A stretch of 60,814 nt of DNA from Candidatus Magnetominusculus dajiuhuensis (GCA_015233465.1 JADFXP010000002.1:186402-247215); one strand, 5' to 3'; positions 6,438 through 15,866 are shown, counted from the first letter of the stretch. Numbers and translations: made by a program. Notes: generated by a model from the sequence alone, not told the origin.

Positions 6438-9400
6438 ATGAAGATTCCTAAGATTGAAATTAAACATTTCATTACTATTTTTTTATGGTTATTGTTCTTT
6501 ATTGGGTTACAAATATCTAATCATTATAATCATAATTTATTTCATTTGATAGTAGATAGTTTTAGCGTTATCATTGCCTTCTCAATATTTATTCTAGCAT
6601 GGAATACAAGGGTTTATGTTGAAAATGATTATCTCTTATTTATCGGCATAGCCTTTTTGTTTATTGGATTTCTTGATTCTATTCATGCAATGGCTTATAC
6701 TGGAATAAATATCTTTCCAAGTTATAAAGCTAACCTTGCTACCCAGCTTTGTATGGTCACAAGGCTTATTGAAAGTCTATCTCTACTGATTGCCGCATAT
6801 TTTTTAATAATAAAGATTAATCCATATAAAACATTTGCGCTTTATTTTTTTATATTTATATCAATTATATTAATTATTCTAAGGTGGAGGATATTTCCAA
6901 CTTGTTTAATAGAAGGCGCAGGCTTAACCCCTTTTAAGATGTTCTGCGAATATTGTATACTGCTGGTTTTAATATCTACAGTATATAATGTTCATAAGAA
7001 ACAGCATTTTTTTCATATTAATACCTATAAATTAATTATTGCTTCATTAGTTTTCACTATAATCTCTGAGTTATCTTTTACTCTTTATACTGAAATAACG
7101 GATAGAAGTAATGTAGTTGGACATTATTTTAAGTTGATCTCATTTTATTTTATTTATAGGGCTATAATTGTTACAGGTTTAAAAAATCCATTTGATTTGC
7201 TCTTTAAAAATATAAAAGAGAGCGAATTAAGTCTTTCAGAGGCTCAACATATTGCGCATATTGGAAGCTGGAGTTTGAATCTTACTTTAAATTCTATGGA
7301 TTGGTCTGATGAGATATATAAAATCTTTGGATATATCTCTAATAAACCCCGACCTACTATAGTTTCATTTAAAAATCATATTTATCCAGATGATCTACAG
7401 TTATTTGAGGAATCTATTAATAGAGCACTGAATGGGCATGTAAGTATAAATATTGAACATAGGATAATGCTGATTGATAAACAAGTTCATACAGTTCAAA
7501 ATAGGGCAAAGGTTGTTTTAGATAACGGCAGACCTGTAAAGATTATCGGAACTATGCAGGACATCTCTGACAGGGTTAAGATGATTGATATTTTGAGAGA
7601 ATCTGAGGAAAGATACAGGATGTTGGTTGATAATATCGGTCTTGGCATAACTGTAATCAGTCCGGAATTTAAGATTCTTTCAGTAAATAAAAAAATGAAG
7701 GAATGGTTCCCAGATATTGATGTAAGTTTAAAGCCTCTATGTTATGAAAAATTAAATGATAATATAGCTGAAATCTGTTCCATTTGTCCTACTGTCTCTG
7801 CATTTAAAGACGGCAAGATTCATGAAGGTCTTAGTGTTTCGCATAAAAATGACAAGATTATATACTATCGAGTAATCTCATTTCCAATCCTTAATGAAGG
7901 CGGTGATATTGTATCTTCAGTTGAGTTGATTGAGGATATTACAGATAGAAAGACTATGGAAGATGCCCTTAATCGTTTGAACGAAGAGCTTGAGGCAAAG
8001 GTCGTTGAGAGGACTAAAGAGATTTTAGATGCCTATGATAATCTAAAGGTAGAGACAGAAAAAAGAAAAAATCTTGAAATTGCAAATATGGAAAGAGTAT
8101 TTCAGCAGATGCGCGCTCAAGAGTCATTGCTTGAACTGACAAAGTCTTTGCGGTCTGCTCAATTTATACATAAAATCACCGAATCAGTTTCAATGACAAT
8201 CAACATTGATCTCTGCAGCGTCTGGTTTTATAATGATGATAAGACAGAAAGATATTGTGAGGATTTATATATCAAAGCATCAAATACCCATGAAACTGGC
8301 AAGTCATTAAAATCTCCAGATTTTTCAAGATATATAAAGGCATTTGAACATAATCGAGTAATTATATTAAATAATGTAAGCGCTATAGATCAAAAAATAA
8401 ATGATTTTACAAAGTCATTTCTCTCAAGTGATGTAAGCAGTTCAATGTTATATGTCTCTATACGATTAAAAGAGCTGATTATAGGGCTTTTATGTATAGA
8501 ACATATTGGCAGTAAGCGTGAGTGGAGTATGGAGGAGCAGAATTTTGCAGTCTCTATAGCTGATATGATTGCGTTTTACTTAGAATCCGCTAAAAGAGAT
8601 GAGGCTGAAGAAAAAAACAAAAAATTATCTTTAGTTGTTGAGCAAAGTTCATCTATGGTTGTGATAACTGACACCTTTGGGATTATTGAATATGTAAATA
8701 AGAGTTTCACTAAGATGACAGGTTATACATATGTTGAGGCAGTAGGCAAAAAATCGAATATCTTAAAATCAGGTAAAATGCCAACTGAGGTTTATGAGAG
8801 ACTTTGGTCAGATATTTCGCATGGAAGACAGTGGAAGGGCGAGTTTTGTAATAAGAAAAAAAATGGACAGTTATACTATGAATATGCAGTAGTGTTCCCG
8901 CTTGTAAATAGTGATGGAGAGATAATTAATTATTTAAAGGTAGCTGAAGACCTTACTGAAAGAAGGGGCTTAGAAGAACAGCTTCGTCAGTCTCAAAAGA
9001 TGGAGGTTATTGGACAATTTGCAGGAGGTATTGCACATGATTTTAATAACATACTATATGCAATCACTAATTACCTTTATTTATTAAGGAAAAAGGCTGG
9101 ACCTAACAGCGATATGATTAATTATATTGACTCTATTGGGACATCTGCAGAAAGGGCTGCTAATCTGACTAAAAGCCTTCTTGCATTTAGCAGAAAACAG
9201 ATACTTGAACCGATTAAAGTTGATTTAAACAGTATAATTACTAAGATCAAAAAGATGCTTGAACGACTGATAACTGAAGATATTACCATTCAAACTAATT
9301 TGATTGATAAAAAACTGACAATATTAGCAGATACAACTCAAATTGAACAGATATTGATAAATCTTATAACAAATGCAAGAGATGCAATGCCCTCTGGAGG

Positions 9401-10127
9401 CAGGATTGTTATTGAGACAGGGGTGTTTACTAATAATTTGGAATCTGATTTTAAAGACATAGATATAATAGAATACGGCACATTTGCTCTTTTATCTGTA
9501 TCTGATCAAGGCATAGGGATGTCGAAAGAGATTATAAGTAATATATTTGATCCGTTTTTTACTACCAAAGATATTGGAAAAGGCACTGGTCTTGGGCTTT
9601 CTACTGTATTTGGAATCGTTAAACAGCACAAGGGCAGTATACATGTTTACAGCGAACCCAATATTGGCACTACCTTTAAGATTTTTATTCCATTAATTGA
9701 TGATGAATCTGATATTAACAAAGAAGAAATATTTGTTACTAACCTTAAAGGTTCTGAGACAATCTTAATTGCCGAAGATAATGCGGATGCAAGGGTTACG
9801 TTAAGGAGTATTCTTGAGCAGTTTGGTTATAGAGTTATAGAATCCGTTGACGGAAGTGACGCTATAGCTAAATTTAGAGAGAACAAGGATGAGATTGATC
9901 TGTGTCTGTTTGATGTCATTATGCCAAAGAAAAATGGTAAAGAGGTTATGGATGAGATAAGGGAGATTAAAAAAGATATTAAAGTTATATTTATAAGCGG
10001 CTATACATATGATATAATAGAAAAAAAGGGAATCATTGAGAGCGATACATTTTTCTTATCAAAACCTATAGAGCCTGAAATGTTTCTTCTGAAGGTAAGA
10101 GAGGCATTAGTTGGGAGTCTTAACTAA
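6438..10127 (+). CDS. Hybrid sensor histidine kinase, MASE3-PAS-PAS-GAF-PAS-HisKA-HATPase-REC
   Basis: A 1229-aa membrane sensor. Residues 1-250 hold about seven hydrophobic helices with the MASE3-like sequence YLLFIGIAFLFIGFLD. PAS domains start near 264 and 388, a coiled coil at 510-565 leads into a GAF domain (about 566-720), and a third PAS starts near 729. The kinase core has GIAHDFNN with the phospho-His at about 866, N-box NLITNARDAMP, and glycine boxes DQGIGMS and GTGLGLST. The C-terminal receiver domain (about 1107-1225) has its phospho-Asp at 1159 (LFDVIMP). GTG is not needed: ATG follows a GGAGAG ribosome site, which lies inside a short palindromic element (6402-6432). The REC-kinase gene follows 24 bases downstream and is a likely partner. 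The signal is unknown. Confidence 0.9.
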   Translation: MKIPKIEIKHFITIFLWLLFFIGLQISNHYNHNLFHLIVDSFSVIIAFSIFILAWNTRVYVENDYLLFIGIAFLFIGFLDSIHAMAYTGINIFPSYKANLATQLCMVTRLIESLSLLIAAYFLIIKINPYKTFALYFFIFISIILIILRWRIFPTCLIEGAGLTPFKMFCEYCILLVLISTVYNVHKKQHFFHINTYKLIIASLVFTIISELSFTLYTEITDRSNVVGHYFKLISFYFIYRAIIVTGLKNPFDLLFKNIKESELSLSEAQHIAHIGSWSLNLTLNSMDWSDEIYKIFGYISNKPRPTIVSFKNHIYPDDLQLFEESINRALNGHVSINIEHRIMLIDKQVHTVQNRAKVVLDNGRPVKIIGTMQDISDRVKMIDILRESEERYRMLVDNIGLGITVISPEFKILSVNKKMKEWFPDIDVSLKPLCYEKLNDNIAEICSICPTVSAFKDGKIHEGLSVSHKNDKIIYYRVISFPILNEGGDIVSSVELIEDITDRKTMEDALNRLNEELEAKVVERTKEILDAYDNLKVETEKRKNLEIANMERVFQQMRAQESLLELTKSLRSAQFIHKITESVSMTINIDLCSVWFYNDDKTERYCEDLYIKASNTHETGKSLKSPDFSRYIKAFEHNRVIILNNVSAIDQKINDFTKSFLSSDVSSSMLYVSIRLKELIIGLLCIEHIGSKREWSMEEQNFAVSIADMIAFYLESAKRDEAEEKNKKLSLVVEQSSSMVVITDTFGIIEYVNKSFTKMTGYTYVEAVGKKSNILKSGKMPTEVYERLWSDISHGRQWKGEFCNKKKNGQLYYEYAVVFPLVNSDGEIINYLKVAEDLTERRGLEEQLRQSQKMEVIGQFAGGIAHDFNNILYAITNYLYLLRKKAGPNSDMINYIDSIGTSAERAANLTKSLLAFSRKQILEPIKVDLNSIITKIKKMLERLITEDITIQTNLIDKKLTILADTTQIEQILINLITNARDAMPSGGRIVIETGVFTNNLESDFKDIDIIEYGTFALLSVSDQGIGMSKEIISNIFDPFFTTKDIGKGTGLGLSTVFGIVKQHKGSIHVYSEPNIGTTFKIFIPLIDDESDINKEEIFVTNLKGSETILIAEDNADARVTLRSILEQFGYRVIESVDGSDAIAKFRENKDEIDLCLFDVIMPKKNGKEVMDEIREIKKDIKVIFISGYTYDIIEKKGIIESDTFFLSKPIEPEMFLLKVREALVGSLN

Positions 10128-10151
10128 AGAAGTTTTAAATTAGCGGTTAAT

Positions 10152-11282
10152 ATGAAAAAAATATTAATAGTTGATGATGAACAAGATATTTGTACTTCTC
10201 TTAGTGAGGTATTAACCACTGAGGGATACTCTTGTGTTGTTGCAGAGAGTGGATTTGATGCCCTTAATATTTATGAGAGTGATTGTCCAGATATTGCTCT
10301 TATGGATATGAAGATGCCTAAAATGAGCGGACTAGAGGTGTTGATTGAGTTAAAGAAGAGGGATGAGGATTTTCCTGTAATAATGTTGACTGCTTATAGT
10401 GAAGTAAATACCGCAGTTGCAGCCATAAAACACGGTGCATACGATTTTATTATCAAACCAGCAAATATTGAAAATCTGCTTATTACAATAAATAATGCCT
10501 TTAGGCTAAAAGAGATACTTAGAGATAATAAAAAACTCCTTGCCCAGCAGTCAAAGATGGCATCTATCGGTGAGATGATAGGAGCTATTGCGCATCAATG
10601 GAGACAGCCTCTTAATTCTATCGCTCTAATTGTTCAGGATATGGAGGAGGCATTTGATTATGGACAGTTAAATAAGGATTATATTCATAAAAATGTAAAA
10701 TCTACAATGGCTCAGATACATTATATGAGTGAAACTATAGATGATTTCAGGAATTTTTTTAGACCTGATAAGGAAAAGGTTAGATTTGCTCTCTCTATTT
10801 CTATAAATGAGGTTTTGAGATTGGTACATGACCAACTACTTGGCGCAAATATTTCTATCATCAGTCCAACTTCTCAGGACTTACCTCCTGAGTATAATAG
10901 TTATACCATTGGTTATCCTAATGAATTTAAACAAGTGGTCTTAAATATTATTAATAATGCAAAAGATGCAATCGTTGAAAATAGAATAAACGTCAAAAAT
11001 AATTATAGAGGATTAATAAAGATCAATTTTGAAGGCAGCACAGATGTTATTAAGATTAAAATCAGTGATAACGGCGGAGGAATTTCAGATGAACATATAG
11101 GCGAATTATTTAAACCATATTTTACTACTAAATCTGGAGAAATAGGCACTGGTATTGGACTTTATCTTGCTAAGACAATTATAGAAAATAATATGGGCGG
11201 GAGTTTGAGCGTTGTTAATGTAAATAAGGAAATCTCAGGGGCTGAGTTTATTATTGAATTAAAATTAGATCTTTCACATTAA
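10152..11282 (+). CDS. Response-regulator/histidine-kinase fusion (REC-HisKA-HATPase)
   Basis: A 376-aa soluble protein. The N-terminal receiver (1-118) has the acidic pocket DDEQD and phospho-Asp 52 (LMDMKMPK). After a short helix, the kinase has the HQWRQPLN box with phospho-His 148, N-box NIINNAKDAI, DNGGGIS and GTGIGLYLAK. It has no transmembrane or other sensor domain, so the input is likely phosphotransfer to REC from the hybrid kinase just upstream. Such REC-first kinases act as intermediate relay proteins. The next gene, a diguanylate cyclase, is 90 bases downstream and may be a downstream output. Confidence 0.9.
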   Translation: MKKILIVDDEQDICTSLSEVLTTEGYSCVVAESGFDALNIYESDCPDIALMDMKMPKMSGLEVLIELKKRDEDFPVIMLTAYSEVNTAVAAIKHGAYDFIIKPANIENLLITINNAFRLKEILRDNKKLLAQQSKMASIGEMIGAIAHQWRQPLNSIALIVQDMEEAFDYGQLNKDYIHKNVKSTMAQIHYMSETIDDFRNFFRPDKEKVRFALSISINEVLRLVHDQLLGANISIISPTSQDLPPEYNSYTIGYPNEFKQVVLNIINNAKDAIVENRINVKNNYRGLIKINFEGSTDVIKIKISDNGGGISDEHIGELFKPYFTTKSGEIGTGIGLYLAKTIIENNMGGSLSVVNVNKEISGAEFIIELKLDLSH

Positions 11283-11372
11283 AGCGGGAAATACGTCTTT
11301 ACAAAATTTTTACAATTTACATTTTACTATTCACTTTATTTTATAATCAAATTAGCAGTAATATAAAAAGTA

Positions 11373-12347
11373 ATGGCTAAAGATAAAAAATTTATTGATT
11401 GTGTTCATTCTTTAAATCGTATTAGAGAAGAGATACTTCCTCTTTTTGAGCAGGCAATCTATGATTCAGATGTTTCGTATAAAAACCCTCATCTTGATAA
11501 ATGCTGGGAGGTATTAGATTGTCATAGCACTGAGTGCAGCATTTATAAAGCCTCAAGTGAAGGGCTGAGATGCTGGCAGGCTGTAGGCACATACTGCGGG
11601 AAGGTGATTCAAGGGGATTTTGTTCAAAAATACGAAAACTGCAAGGAATGTCAGGTATTTAAAGACGCTGTACCAACCCTTACTGAGGAACTTGGCGAAC
11701 ATTTTAATAATATGATATTTCTTTTAAATAAACAAAGGCAGATTATTCAAGAAAATTCAAAAAATCTCGCTAAGTTGAACGCTGATCTTGTAAGTTCTTT
11801 TGAGCAGCTTGACACAAAAAATCGAGAGATTCAAACCTTGATGATCACTGATAAATTGACTGGTCTTTATAACCGTCATCATCTTTCCAGAGTTATGGAT
11901 GATGAAATATCGCGTCATCATAGATTGAACAAGGATTTGATAGTATTGATGGCTGATATTGATAAGTTTAAGAGTTATAATGACACATATGGTCATGTTG
12001 AAGGCGACAAGATGTTAAGCGGACTTGGGAAGATTATTGCGTCTAATATTAGAAAATATGACAAGGCATTTAGGTATGGAGGCGAAGAGTTTTTAATAAT
12101 CTTTCCATATACTAATATGGATATGGCTTATATCATTGCTGACAGGATACGTAAGTCCTTTAGTGAAACTACCTTTGAAATTAACAAAAAAGGGAAGAGT
12201 ATGAATGTGTCAAGAACTATTAGTATGGGAATAAACATTTTAAATAAAGACCATACAATGGAAACATTTATCAAACAAGCTGACGATGCGTTATATCAGG
12301 CAAAGGCAATGGGCGGCAATACAGTCCTTAGATATGTGGATGAATAA
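11373..12347 (+). CDS. Diguanylate cyclase with N-terminal Cys-rich two-CW domain
   Basis: A 324-aa protein. The N-terminal region (about 38-100) has eight cysteines in the pattern CWEVLDC...RCWQ...YCG...YENCKECQVF, the two-CW type module presumed to bind metal. A coiled coil (110-155) connects to a C-terminal GGDEF domain with an intact active site GGEEF (236-240) and an RKYD inhibitory c-di-GMP site nine residues upstream (227-230). It should make c-di-GMP from two GTP in the cytosol, subject to product inhibition. No strong ribosome site precedes the ATG. Its stop overlaps the start of the following hicB-like gene by one base. Confidence 0.9.
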   Translation: MAKDKKFIDCVHSLNRIREEILPLFEQAIYDSDVSYKNPHLDKCWEVLDCHSTECSIYKASSEGLRCWQAVGTYCGKVIQGDFVQKYENCKECQVFKDAVPTLTEELGEHFNNMIFLLNKQRQIIQENSKNLAKLNADLVSSFEQLDTKNREIQTLMITDKLTGLYNRHHLSRVMDDEISRHHRLNKDLIVLMADIDKFKSYNDTYGHVEGDKMLSGLGKIIASNIRKYDKAFRYGGEEFLIIFPYTNMDMAYIIADRIRKSFSETTFEINKKGKSMNVSRTISMGINILNKDHTMETFIKQADDALYQAKAMGGNTVLRYVDE

Positions 12348-12547
12348 TGTTAAATAATTATACCGCCAAATATTTTAAGATAAGTTCTGGTTATATGGGA
12401 CAAATAATTGAATGGCCAGAGGTTGTCACAGAGGGAGAAACAATTGAAGATTGTAGAGAGATGTTAAAAGATGCCTTACATGAAATGATATTGGCTTATA
12501 AACAACAAGTTAAAAATATACCTTTTGGGGATGGTCTTTTACTGTAG
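12347..12547 (+). CDS. hicB: HicB-like antitoxin (orphan)
   Basis: A 66-aa HicB-fold protein: YTAKYFKISSGYMGQIIEWP, then EGETIEDCREMLKDALHEMI, the classic partial RNase-H-like HicB pattern. In HicAB systems this protein neutralises the HicA mRNA interferase. No intact hicA follows. Only a 13-codon tail resembling a HicA C-terminus (12593-12631) remains, separated by a repeat element. It may therefore be a solitary antitoxin left by decay. Confidence 0.75.
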   Translation: MLNNYTAKYFKISSGYMGQIIEWPEVVTEGETIEDCREMLKDALHEMILAYKQQVKNIPFGDGLLL

Positions 12548-12563
12548 GGGTAACCCTTTTTTA

Positions 12564-12587
12564 GTGCAGGGACAAGCCCAGCCCTTA
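12564..12587 (-). repeat. Dispersed element family C, copy 1
   Basis: CAGGGACAAGCCCAGCCC here is the exact reverse complement of the core at 42936-42959. It occupies the spot where hicA would follow hicB. Confidence 0.55.
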
Positions 12588-12592
12588 CTTTT

Positions 12593-12631
12593 GAAATATG
12601 CAAACAAGCTGGATTAAAACCTAATTTTTAA
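12593..12631 (+). pseudogene. Remnant of a hicA C-terminus
   Basis: The peptide EICKQAGLKPNF followed by TAA resembles the last helix of HicA proteins (compare LRQTGLSVEQF of the intact HicA at 33375). The rest of the gene is absent, apparently replaced by the repeat-like segment at 12564-12587. Confidence 0.35.
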
Positions 12632-12661
12632 TATAAAGTGGATGTACGAGGATTTGTTATA

Positions 12662-14479
12662 ATGTCAAAGATACGAAATGATGTCAAAAGGGCTGAGAAT
12701 AAAGACGGTCTCCTTAAGTCCTTAAAATATATTATTCCAGTTATATTTATAGGTATGACTATTGGCATCTCCTCTGGATTTGTCCTGTGGACGCTTTCAG
12801 ATCTACCAAAGATCAAGAGTCTTGAAGAGAGTCCGCCCCTTGAATCTTCTCTTATATTTGCAAGCGAGGGGGATTTGATTGCAGAGCTATATCTTGAAAG
12901 ACGCACATTTGTGCCATACTATAAAATCCCTGCGCGAGTAAAAAACGCCTTTATTGCTGTTGAAGATGCCAGATTTTATCAACATCATGGAATTGATGTA
13001 ATTAGAATATTCAGTGCATTAGTAAAAGATGTATTTGAGGCTTCTTTTGTTCAAGGCGGGAGCACTATAACTCAGCAGCTTACTAAACTATTATTTTTAA
13101 AACCTGAGCGAAGTATTTCCAGAAAAATAAAAGAGGCTGCACTTTCTTTGCAGATTGAAAAACACTATACTAAAGATGAAATCATAGGTCTGTATCTTAA
13201 TCAGGCATATTTTGGAACAAGGGCATATGGTATTGAGGCAGCAGCTCAAACATATTTTGGCAAGACCACTCAAGAAATAACTGTGCCAGAGGCAGCCCTT
13301 CTAGCTGCGCTTTTAAAAGCACCGACAAACTATTCTCCTTTTATAAATCCTGAAAAATCACTTGTTAGAAGAAACTTTGTATTATCAAGGATGGTAGATG
13401 CAGGATTTATCACTAAGGATCAATATAATGTATTTAGTAAAGAGCCGCTGCCTGTAACCAGCAAAAAAAGGGCATTCAAATCCCCATATTTTGTTGAATA
13501 TGCGCGAAAGAAACTTGAACAAAAATACGGCAATCAACTTTACACTGATGCCTTTAAGATTCATACTACTCTAGACCTAAGGCTTCAGCAGATTGCAGAG
13601 ACGGCAATTGAAAACGGGATAGCTCAACTTGAAAAAAGAAGGAAACCGGGCATTCAGGCAGCTCTTTTGGCAATTGACGTTAAGACAGGGGCAATAAGGG
13701 CAATGGTTGGAGGAACTGATTTTTGGACTACTCAGTTTAACCGATCTGTGCTTGCCTATAGACAGCCGGGCTCTGTATTTAAACCTTTTGTTTATCTCAC
13801 AGCCTTAAAACAAGGACATACCCCTGATGATATGATAGAAGATTCTCCAATTTCATTTCCAGATGGTAACGGGGGTACATGGAGTCCACAAAATTATGAA
13901 GAGATATTTAACGGACCTGTTACATTAAAAGTAGCTATGGCAAAATCGCTTAATGCTGCTACAGTAAGGTTAGCAGATCAGATTGGAATAAAAAATATAA
14001 TTGAGACAACTCAGGAAATTGGGATAAAAGAAAATATACAGCCATATTTATCTTCAGCTTTGGGTGCTACAGATATGACACTTATTGATATTGTATACGC
14101 ATATGCAGTACTTGCTACAGGGAATAAACTCACCCCATTTTATATTGACAAGGTTGTAAGCAGAGACGGAATTACGGATGAAGAACCAATTGCTCCGCCT
14201 CAAAAGGTTATTGATGATAATGTAATTATAAATATAAGAACCATGCTGAGAGCCGTTATACTTCAAGGCACAGGATCAGCGGCTAAGATTATTGAAAGAC
14301 CTGTATACGGAAAAACTGGCACTACTAATGACTTTACGGACGCTTGGTTTGTAGGGTTTGACGATGACATAGTAGTTGGTGTCTGGGTTGGCAGAGATAA
14401 TCATAAGCCAATTGGTAATAAAGAGACAGGCGCAATGGCTGCCCTGCCTATCTGGATTGAATTCATGCAGAAAAAATGA
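12662..14479 (+). CDS. mrcA: Class A penicillin-binding protein 1A (transglycosylase/transpeptidase)
   Basis: A 605-aa bifunctional peptidoglycan synthase. One N-terminal transmembrane helix is followed by the GT51 domain, with EDARFYQHHGID, GGSTITQQL and the KIKEAALSLQIEK box. The transpeptidase domain has the SxxK active serine at about 371 (PGSVFKPF), the SxN-type motif SLNAA and KTG at about 551. It polymerises and crosslinks glycan strands at the outer face of the inner membrane. The preferred start is ATG 12662, with GAGG 10 bases upstream; an in-frame GTG at 12638 would add eight residues. It is shorter than E. coli PBP1A (850 aa) but complete for the compact form. Confidence 0.93.
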   Translation: MSKIRNDVKRAENKDGLLKSLKYIIPVIFIGMTIGISSGFVLWTLSDLPKIKSLEESPPLESSLIFASEGDLIAELYLERRTFVPYYKIPARVKNAFIAVEDARFYQHHGIDVIRIFSALVKDVFEASFVQGGSTITQQLTKLLFLKPERSISRKIKEAALSLQIEKHYTKDEIIGLYLNQAYFGTRAYGIEAAAQTYFGKTTQEITVPEAALLAALLKAPTNYSPFINPEKSLVRRNFVLSRMVDAGFITKDQYNVFSKEPLPVTSKKRAFKSPYFVEYARKKLEQKYGNQLYTDAFKIHTTLDLRLQQIAETAIENGIAQLEKRRKPGIQAALLAIDVKTGAIRAMVGGTDFWTTQFNRSVLAYRQPGSVFKPFVYLTALKQGHTPDDMIEDSPISFPDGNGGTWSPQNYEEIFNGPVTLKVAMAKSLNAATVRLADQIGIKNIIETTQEIGIKENIQPYLSSALGATDMTLIDIVYAYAVLATGNKLTPFYIDKVVSRDGITDEEPIAPPQKVIDDNVIINIRTMLRAVILQGTGSAAKIIERPVYGKTGTTNDFTDAWFVGFDDDIVVGVWVGRDNHKPIGNKETGAMAALPIWIEFMQKK

Positions 14480-14809
14480 TAACCATTAGTTGAGTGCCTT
14501 AATACATAATTGAGTATCCAAATCCATAGCTTTTTTCTAATATCTAACGACATAATGCCTCTTTTTGTAATTGCTGACAAATCTATTACATCTTATATCA
14601 ACAGTGCCTCAATACTTTAAGCCATTGTTTTATCAGTTTTTTTATATAATCATCTAAGAATTATTTATATTTTTTTTCTTATAAAAAACATTATTTCATT
14701 AATAATTATTATCTGGCATTGTGCTTGCAATATTTCAAGATAGTAAGGATTTGAGAACTGCATACTCAATAACCTTTCGCATATAATATTGAATAATCAG
14801 GAGGGTACA
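14480..14809 (+). other. AT-rich 330-base intergenic region carrying a sigma-54 promoter
   Basis: I see no gene in 14480-14700, which is very AT-rich with runs of T. The right part carries the -24/-12 promoter and the leader of the small ORF at 14810, listed separately. Confidence 0.6.
14714..14729 (+). promoter_or_regulatory. Sigma-54 (-24/-12) promoter
   Basis: TGGCATTGTGCTTGCA matches the RpoN consensus TGGCAC-N5-TTGCA with exact spacing between the GG and GC elements, preceded by C as in the extended consensus. It sits 81 bases before the ATG of the 39-aa ORF, giving a predicted leader of about 70 bases. An enhancer-binding activator would be required; none is encoded next to it. Confidence 0.65.
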
Positions 14810-14929
14810 ATGAAGGATAGTGTCTGGTGGCAGCATCAGAGAAAAGGGATTTATCAAATAGGCAGGGAAGAAGGGATTTGTGATGGCAGCAAAGGGGAGA
14901 ATCATTATTTTGGACGAGGCGTAGAATAA
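14810..14929 (+). CDS. Small 39-aa ORF behind a sigma-54 promoter
   Basis: The ORF starts MKDSVWWQHQRKGIYQIG and ends HYFGRGVE. Ribosome site AGGAGGG lies 4-5 bases before ATG, among the strongest in the window. The product is charged, Gly-rich and aromatic, and lacks a signal peptide or a recognisable family. The combination of a good -24/-12 promoter, strong ribosome site and a following palindrome (14948-14975) suggests a real small transcription unit rather than chance. Confidence 0.55.
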   Translation: MKDSVWWQHQRKGIYQIGREEGICDGSKGENHYFGRGVE

Positions 14930-14947
14930 AAATTAGTGAATATTTTA

Positions 14948-14975
14948 TGAGGGGGTTTTAATTAAGACCTCCTCA
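14948..14975. terminator. Palindromic putative bidirectional terminator between the small ORF and lgt
   Basis: The segment reads TGAGG-GGGTTTTAATTAAGACC-TCCTCA and is nearly self-complementary. It lies between the + strand small ORF and the - strand lgt stop. Weak T-tracts within the palindrome make it a moderate call. Confidence 0.45.
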
Positions 14976-14983
14976 ATAATATC

Positions 14984-15760
14984 TTAGTTCATTTTTCGTA
15001 AGATTCGGTATATGATTGCTCCAGCAATTATCATAGATAGACTCAGTATTTGACCCATTGTAATGATTCCAAAGAAAAATCCAACCTGTGGGTCTGGTTC
15101 TCTAAAGAATTCGGCAATTATTCTAAAACATCCATAAAGCGTTAAAAATAGAGGCAGTGATGCGCCCTTAGTCTTTAATCGTCCTTTGGCAGTCCAAAGT
15201 ATAATGAATAACAAAACACCTTCAAGCAGGAATTCATATATCTGAGATGGATGTCTTCCCATTAATCCAGCATCTGGAAATACCATAGCCCACGGCACTT
15301 CTGTTGGTCTTCCGTAAAGCTCGCCATTGATAAAATTGCCAACCCTGCCAAATGCAAGGGTTAGCGGTACTGTAGGAATTAAAATGTCAAGCAGTTTGAT
15401 ATAATCAATATGTCTTTTTATGCAATAATAAATCCCAAAGGTAACTCCGCCAACAAGCCCGCCGTGAAATGACATCCCTCCATGCCATGTTTCAAATACC
15501 TCAAGCGGATTAGTTAAATAAAATGAGAGGTTATAAAATAAGATATATCCAAGCCTAGCCCCAATAATCATGCCAAGAAAGATATAAAAATAGAGATTTT
15601 CTATATCATCACTATCTATTTTTAACTGAAGTCTCTTGACCTCTCGCTGCGCAAGAAAATATGAACTTGCCAAGCCTAACAGATACATAAGCCCATACCA
15701 TCTTATCTGCAAAGAGCCAATTTTTATTATATATGGTTTTATTGACGGATATGTAAGCAT
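14984..15760 (-). CDS. lgt: Prolipoprotein diacylglyceryl transferase
   Basis: A 258-aa polytopic inner-membrane enzyme that transfers diacylglycerol from phosphatidylglycerol to the lipobox cysteine of prolipoproteins. Hallmarks are the HGGMSFHGGLVGG segment (about residues 94-106) and GRVGNFINGELYGRPT with the essential Arg/Asn/Gly-rich Lgt signature. Seven hydrophobic helices and a 258-aa length fit the family. The start MLTYPSIKPY is typical. Several lipoprotein substrates occur in this window (the LpoB-like, repeat and acetolactate decarboxylase lipoproteins). A type-B repeat element lies just upstream (15805-15863). Confidence 0.95.
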   Translation of the reverse strand: MLTYPSIKPYIIKIGSLQIRWYGLMYLLGLASSYFLAQREVKRLQLKIDSDDIENLYFYIFLGMIIGARLGYILFYNLSFYLTNPLEVFETWHGGMSFHGGLVGGVTFGIYYCIKRHIDYIKLLDILIPTVPLTLAFGRVGNFINGELYGRPTEVPWAMVFPDAGLMGRHPSQIYEFLLEGVLLFIILWTAKGRLKTKGASLPLFLTLYGCFRIIAEFFREPDPQVGFFFGIITMGQILSLSMIIAGAIIYRILRKMN

Positions 15761-15804
15761 TTGCTATTTTAAACGATTTAATGTATTTTACACAATTAAA
15801 GAAT

Positions 15805-15863
15805 GAGGGCTCTGCCCTCAAACTCTCGCAAAGGGACTCGTCCCTTTGAACCCATTTATAAAA
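15805..15863 (+). repeat. Dispersed element family B, copy 1
   Basis: It contains GAGGGCTCTGCCCTC, a 15-base palindrome, then a CTCGCAAAGGGACTCGTCCC hairpin and AACCCATTTATAAAA. It closely matches the element at 44088-44148 and partly those at 33800-33900 and 44981-45032. Confidence 0.6.
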
Positions 15864-15866
15864 GCC

